Part shown: positions 58,601-64,000 of the stretch, piece by piece
Position numbering within the stretch: the stretch's first letter is position 1
Layout of the letters: each line of letters begins with the position of its first letter
NCBI RefSeq assembly: GCF_003265705.1
Contig: NW_020313005.1
Location: 13,962,171-14,026,170 of the forward strand
DNA from: Callorhinus ursinus
Lineage: Eukaryota > Chordata > Mammalia > Carnivora > Otariidae
DNA: 64,000 nucleotides
Direction: 5' to 3'
Notes under the pieces: generated by a model
What the model was told of the DNA's origin: nothing
Database searches by the model: none
What the model saw: the letters and a program-made list of their open reading frames with translations, nothing else
Made by a program: the position numbers and the translations under genes

Positions 58601-58934
58601 CACTCAACAACAAACACCTATTAAACATACTATTATTTAAATTCAACTCATCAAGCAAATTTGATAGATATAATGCATCAAATCCTCATAGTTGAAGCAA
58701 GATTTTTTTCTTTCACTTGCCTTGCCCTAATAACTCATGGCTGTATGTGGTCTCTTTCTTCACACTTAAGAGGACCTGATGTATATAGTTGATAATTTAT
58801 AATATTAAAAACTTAAATACTCTCTCTCACATAATAACTAGGTTTGTGTATGTTTGGGTTTGACATTGTACCTTTTAGAACCTCCATTTCTTTATCAGTA
58901 AAATAAGATATTTGGCCTGAATCCACAGCTTTTA

Positions 58935-59105
58935 TCCAGAGCATCCATCAGAATCTTCTGCTGCACTTTGTAAATGTACCACTGCCCTGAACTACCACCA
59001 GAAATTTGAATTTTGTGAGATTGGAGTAGGTCCTGGGCATAAATATATTAATAAATTTCCACAGGTGATTCTGATGCCTACCTAGGTTCAAAACATTGGT
59101 CTAGA
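58935..59105 (+). mobile_element. MER5-like hAT element relic
   Basis: 'catcagaatcttctgctgcac', 'gcataaatatattaataaattt', 'ccacaggtgattctgatgcc' and 'ttggtctag' follow the pattern of MER5-type non-autonomous hAT elements. Old, no coding. Confidence 0.5.
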
Positions 59106-59161
59106 TCTGTGGCTGCATTTCATAATGCCCTGAAAAGTTTTTAAAAATATTATTCTGCAGG
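59106..59161 (+). mobile_element. MER5-like element, left piece (split by L1-E)
   Basis: 'gtggctgcatttcataatgccctgaaaag', followed by the L1-E target copy. The remainder resumes at 63849 with 'tctcactacagactaattaaatcaaaatctctgagg', giving one continuous MER5-type order. Confidence 0.5.
59143..59161. repeat. Target-site duplication of L1-E, left copy
   Basis: 19 bases, aaaaatattattctgcagg; the right copy at 63830-63848 differs at three positions. Confidence 0.8.
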
Positions 59162-59332
59162 ATTATCACCAAGATGGCAGAGGAGTAGGAGACCTTAGTT
59201 CCTTCTGGTCCTAGGAATTCAGCTATATAGCTATCAAGTAATTCTGAACACCTGCAAATTCAACCAGAGATCTAAGAATAGTTGCAACTCTATAAATAGA
59301 AAAGCAACCACTTTCTACTGGGAAGACGGAAA

Positions 59333-60203
59333 AACTCACTTCAAAAAAGAGAGTAAGAGGTCGTACTGACTGCCAGGGACCTAATTGGTATAGACGTGAG
59401 ATGTTGGAACTAGAGCTCAGAATAATGATTATAAAGATGCTAGCTGCACTTGAAAAAATCATAGAAGGCACTAGAGAATCCTTTTCTGGAGAAATAAAAG
59501 AACTAAAATCTAACCAAGTCAAAATCAAAAAGGAAATTAACAAGATGCAATAAAAAATGGAGGCTCTAACTGCTAGGATAAATGAGGCAGAAGAGAGAAT
59601 TAGTGATATAGAAGACAAAATTATGGAGAATAAAGTAGCTGAGAAAAAGAGATAAACAACTACTGGATTATGAGGGGAGAATTTGAGAGATAAGTGATAC
59701 CAAAAGGCAAAACAATATTAGAATAATTGGGTTCCCAGAAGAAAAGGAAAGAGAGAGAAAGTCAGAAGGTATATTGGAGCAAATTATAGTGGATAACTTC
59801 CCTAATCTGGAGAAAGAAACAGGTATCCAAGTCCAGGAGGAACAGAGAACCCCCCTCAAAATCAATAAAAATAGGTCAAGACCCCAACATATAATAGTGA
59901 AACTTGCAAATCTCAGAGACAAAGAGTAATCCTGAAAGCAGCTCGTAACAAGTGGTCCATAACCTACAAGCGTAGAAACATTAGATTGGCAGCAAACCTA
60001 GCCACAGAGACCTGGCAGGCCAGAAAGGACTGACATGATATATTCAGGATGCTAAATGAGAAAAATATGCAGTCAAGAATACTTTATCCAGCTAGGATGT
60101 CATTCAAAATAAAAGGAGCGAGAGAAAAGCTTCCAGGAAAAACAGAAACTAAAAGAATGTGTGATCAACCAGCCCTGCAAGAAATATTAAAGGGGATTGT
60201 TTA
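59333..60203 (+). pseudogene. L1-E ORF1, start codon removed
   Basis: The coding sequence begins at the third residue of ORF1 (equivalent to RRKKSPQ...); the ATG is not present. The coiled-coil region is recognisable (EARINEAEERISDIEDKIMENK-like, 59560-59640), followed by RRM and CTD relics, with a terminal stop at 60201-60203. Several frameshifts and internal stops. Confidence 0.85.
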
Positions 60204-60284
60204 AGCAAAGAGAGAGCCCAAAAGTAAGATAGGCCAGAAAGGAGCAGAGCCCTTCTACAGAAGCAGTAAATTACAGGTAATACA

Positions 60285-63200
60285 ATGGCACTAAATTCAT
60301 ATCTTTCAATAGTTACTCTGAATGTAAATGGGCTAAATGCCCCAATCAAAAGACACAGGGTATCAGATTGGATAAAGCAAGACCCATTGATATGCTGTCT
60401 GCAAGAGACTCATTTTAGATCCAAAGACACCTCCAGATTGAAAGTGAGGGGGTGGAAAACCATTTATTATGCTAATGGACATCAAAAGAAAGCTGGAGTA
60501 GCAATCCTTATATCAGACAAAATAGATTTTAAACCAAAGACTATGATAAGAGATGAGGAAGGACACTATATCATAATTAAAGGGTCTATCCCCTCACTGC
60601 AATGGACAGATCATCTAAGCAGAAGATCAACAAAGAAACAAAGACTTTGAATGACACACTGGACCAGATGGACATAACAGATATATATTGAACTTTCCAC
60701 CCTAAAACAACAGAAAACTCATTCTTCCTGAGTGTATACAGAACATTCTCCAAAATAGATAACATACTGGGTCACAAATCAGGTCTCAACAGGTATCAGA
60801 AGATTGGGATCATTTCATGCATATATTTGGACCACAATGCTTTGAAACTGGACAAGAGGAAATTTGAAAGGAACTCAAATAGATGGAGGCCAAAGAGCAT
60901 CCTGCTAAGGAATGAATGGGTCAACCAGGAAATTAAACAGGAATTTAAAAAATTAATGGAAACAAATGAAAATGAAAACACCACTGTTCAAAACCTTTGG
61001 GATGCAGCACGGCCATCCTAAGAGGGAAGTATATAGCAATATAAGTCTTTCTCAAGAAACAAGAAAGTCCTCAAATACACAAACTAACCTTACACCTAAA
61101 GGAGCTGGAAAAATAACAGGAAATAAAGCCTAAACTCAACAGGAGAAGAGAAATAATAAAGATCAGAGCAGAAATCAATGAAATAAAAACCAAAAGAACA
61201 GTAGAACAAATGAACAAAACTAGAAACTTGTTCTTTGAAAGAATTAATAAGATTGATAAACCCCTGGTCAGACTTATCCAAAAGAAAACAGAAAGAACCC
61301 AAATAAATAAAATCATGAATGAAAGAGAGATCACAACACCAAAGAAATACAAACAATTATAAGAGAATATTATGAGCAACTATATGCCAACAAATTAGGC
61401 AATCTGGAGGAAATGGATGCATTCTCAGAGATGTATAAACTACCAAGTTGAAACAGAAAAATACAGAGAACCTGAACAGACCCATAACTAGCAAGGAAAT
61501 TGAAGAAGTAATAAAAAATCTCCCAACAAACAAGAGTCCAGGGCAGGAAGACTTCCCAGTGGAATTCTACCAAACATTTAAAGAAGAATTAATAGTTATT
61601 CTACTGAAGCTGTTTCAAAAAATAGAAACAGAAGGAAAACTTCCAAACTCATTTTATGAGGCCAACATTACCTTTTTCCCCAAAACAAAGACCCCACCAA
61701 AATGGAGAATTACAGACCAATATAAAAGCCCACAGTGAATATCATTCTCAATGGGGAAAAGCTGAGAGCTTTTCCCTAAGGTCAGGAATATGGCAGGAAC
61801 GTCCACTCTCACCACTGTTGTTCAACAAAGTACTCTAAGTCCTAGCCTCAGGCAACAGAAAGAAATAAAAGGCATCTGAATCAGCAAAGAAGTCAAACTC
61901 TCACTCTTTGCAAATGACATGATACTCTATGTGGAAAACCCAAAAGACTCCACCCCAAAACTGCTAGAACTCATACCACAATTCAGCAATGTGGCAGGAT
62001 ATAAAATAATCAAAGCAAATAAAGCAGTTGCATTTCCAAACACTAACAATGAGACAGAAGAAAGAGAAATTAAGGAATTAATCCCATTTACAATTGTACC
62101 CAAAACCATAAGATATATAGGAATAAACCTAACCAAAGAGGCAAAGGATCTGTACTCAGAAAAAAAACTATAGAACACTCATGAAAGAAACTGAGGAAGA
62201 CACAAAGAAATGGAAAAATGTTCCATGTTCATGGATTGGAAGAACAAATATTGTTAAAAAGTCTATGCTACCTATAGCAATCCCTATCAAAATACCATCA
62301 ACTTTTTTTCACAGAGGGGGAACAAATAATTCTAAAATTTGTATGGAACCAGAAAAGACCTCGAATCTCCAAGGAAATGTTGAAAAAGAAAACTCAAACT
62401 GGTAGCATCAAAATTCTGGATTTCAAGCTCTATTACTAAGCTGTAATCATAAAGACTGGCACAAAAACAGACACATATATCAATGAAATAGAATAGAGAA
62501 TCCAGAAATGGACCCTCAAGTGTATGGTCAACTAAACTTTGACAAAGCAGGAATGAATATCCAATGGAAAAAAGATTGTGTCTTCAACAAATGGTGTTGG
62601 GAAAATTGGACAACCACATGCAGAAGAATGAAACTGAACCATTCTCTTACACCATACACAAAGATAAACTCTAAATGGGTGAAAGACCTCAATGTGAGAT
62701 AGGAATCCATCAAAATCCTAGAGGAGAACACAGGTAGCAACCTCTGTGACCTTGGCCATAGCAACTTCTTGCTAGATACATCTCCAAAGAGAAGGGAAAC
62801 AAAGGCAAAAATGAACTACTGAAACTTCACCAAGATCAAAAGCTTTTTCACAGCAAAGGAAACAGCTGACAAAACCAAAAGACAACCTACAGAATGGAAA
62901 AAATATTTGTAAATTACATATAAGATAAAAGGCTAGTATCCATGATCTATAAAGAACTTATTAAATTCAACACTCAAATAACAAATAATCCAATCAAGAA
63001 ATGGGCAGACACTTCTCCAAAGAAGACATACAAATGACCAACAGACACATGAAAAAATATTCCACATCACTTGGCATCAGGGAAATACAAATCAAGACCA
63101 CAATGAGATACCACCTCACACCAGTCAGAATGGCTAAAATTGACAAGTCAGGAAATGACAGATGTTCATGAGAATGTGGAAAAAGGGGAACCCTCTCACA

Positions 63201-63621
63201 TTGTTGGTGGGAATGAAAGCTGGTATAGCCACTCTGGAAAACAGTATGGAGGTTCCTCAAGAAGTTAAAAATAGAGCTACCTTATGACCCAGCAATTGCA
63301 CTACTGGATATTTATCCCAAAGATACATATGTAGTGATCCGAAGGGGCACCTGCACTCCAATGTTCATAGCAGCAATGTCCACAATAGCTAAACCGTGGA
63401 AAGAGCTGAGATGTCCTTTGACAGTTGAATGGATAAAGAAGATGTGGTATGTATATACAGTAGAATATTACTCAGCCATCAGAAAGGATGAATACTTACA
63501 ATTTACATTGAAGTGGTTGGAACTGGAGGGCATTTTGCTGAGTGAAATAAGTCAATCAGAGAAAGACAATTATATGGTTTCGCTTATATGTGGCATAAAG
63601 AAACAGCACAGAGTATCATAG
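60285..63621 (+). pseudogene. L1-E ORF2, deleted and broken
   Basis: Endonuclease N-terminus open (60285-60650: LNVNGLNAPIKRH, CCLQETHF) until a deletion that removes roughly 135 bases, including VNIYAPN and GDFN. Linker and RT pieces at 60827-61021 and 61448-61738. A second deletion of about 300 bases removes the central RT, including [10 protein letters not shown]. The active site reads [12 protein letters not shown] near 61910, so FADD is altered. The Cys-rich segment is damaged, and the end is at 63619-63621. Confidence 0.87.
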
Positions 63622-63829
63622 GGGAAGGGAGGGAAAACTGAATGGGAAGTCATCAGAGAGGGAGAAAAACCATGAGAGACTGAACTATAGGAAACAAACT
63701 GAGGGCTGCTGGAACGGAGGGAGGTGGGGGAATGAGCAATGGGTATTATATAGTACTGATGAATCACTGACCACTATCTCTGAAACTAATAAAACATGTG
63801 TTAATTAATTGAATTTAAATAAAAAATGG
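63622..63829 (+). other. L1-E 3'UTR and tail
   Basis: Polypurine stretch, 'gagagggagaaaaaccatgagagac', a shortened G-rich module (gagggaggtgggggaatg) and an A/T-rich end. The conserved end segment found in L1-A and L1-C is shortened. Confidence 0.75.
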
Positions 63830-63890
63830 AAAAATGTTAATCTGTAGGTCTCACTACAGACTAATTAAATCAAAATCTCTGAGGGGACTA
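63830..63890 (+). mobile_element. L1-E right target copy and MER5-like right piece
   Basis: 63830-63848 is the right target duplication. 63849-63890 continues the MER5-like element left at 59161. Confidence 0.5.
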
Positions 63891-63924
63891 ATTTTTTTTT
63901 TGTGTTTGCTCCATTTACATTTTA

Positions 63925-64000
63925 TTTATTTTTTATTTTTTTTTATTTATTTTTTTATTATGTTAGTCACCATATAGTACATCATTAGTTTTTGATGTAG
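63925..64000 (-). mobile_element. L1-N: start of an antisense LINE-1, cut by the window end
   Basis: T-rich run followed by the complement of the conserved L1 3'UTR end ('gttagtcaccatatagtacatcattagtttttgatgtag'). The element continues beyond 64000. Confidence 0.88.

Larger units (their letters stand above)
59162..63829 (+). mobile_element. L1-E: LINE-1 with splice-like 5'UTR deletion
   Basis: Begins at the normal 5' end (decayed YY1-like AAGATGGCAG at 59171-59180), follows the young-type 5'UTR for about 170 bases, then jumps at about 59332 to ORF1 just after its start codon. ORF1 and ORF2 relics, 3'UTR and A-rich end follow, bounded by 19-base target duplications. Two further deletions lie in ORF2 (about 60590 and 61720). 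Frameshifts throughout make it non-functional. Confidence 0.9.

Overview
The window is mammalian nuclear DNA and contains no host protein-coding gene that I can support. The tRNA-derived SINEs have the Can-SINE layout with the caniform-style body (not the cat form and not the young dog SINEC_Cf form). The young LINE-1 elements have the carnivoran 5'UTR and 3'UTR style. The best guess is an arctoid carnivoran (bear, pinniped or mustelid group); this is inference from repeat types, not a species call. Roughly two thirds of the window is LINE-1 (L1). I label the copies L1-old1, L1-old2 and L1-A to L1-N.

Layout. 1-11.26 kb: ancient antisense L1 sequence (L1-old1, L1-old2) carrying two antisense Can-SINEs and split by L1-A, a full-length sense element (about 3746-10860) with an open ORF1 and a nearly open ORF2. 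11.3-24.46 kb: a Can-SINE (SINE-3) whose A-tail received a full-length older L1 (L1-B), which was then split by a younger full-length L1 (L1-C). The SINE's two target-site copies now lie about 13 kb apart. 24.46-29.87 kb: mostly single-copy-looking DNA with one Can-SINE and two short L1 tails. 29.88-44.38 kb: a second L1 block, with a 5'-inverted (twin-primed) element (L1-F), an old fragment (L1-G), a full-length antisense element (L1-D, about 34453-41537) and more fragments. 44.4-58.3 kb: L1-free, mostly unrecognised DNA with ancient MIR relics, two Can-SINEs, an hAT-type DNA transposon and a CATC microsatellite. 58.3-64 kb: an ORF1 fragment, MER5-like hAT pieces, L1-E (an L1 whose 5'UTR looks spliced) and the start of another antisense L1.

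Functionally the only gene-like units are the L1 pairs: ORF1 (RNA-binding chaperone) and ORF2 (endonuclease plus reverse transcriptase). These proteins copy their own RNA and also mobilise the Can-SINEs. L1-A is the least damaged: ORF1 is intact and ORF2 shows one single-base deletion plus a scaffold gap. The frame change across that gap is fully explained by its arbitrary 100-N size. The other copies are clearly dead.

Most notable points: the splice-like deletion in L1-E; the permuted ends of L1-D; two scaffold gaps whose true sizes can be inferred from the sequence (66 bases, and a 27-base overlap); the nested SINE/L1/L1 stack; the twin-priming inversion; and a long antisense ORF in the young L1 5'UTR.
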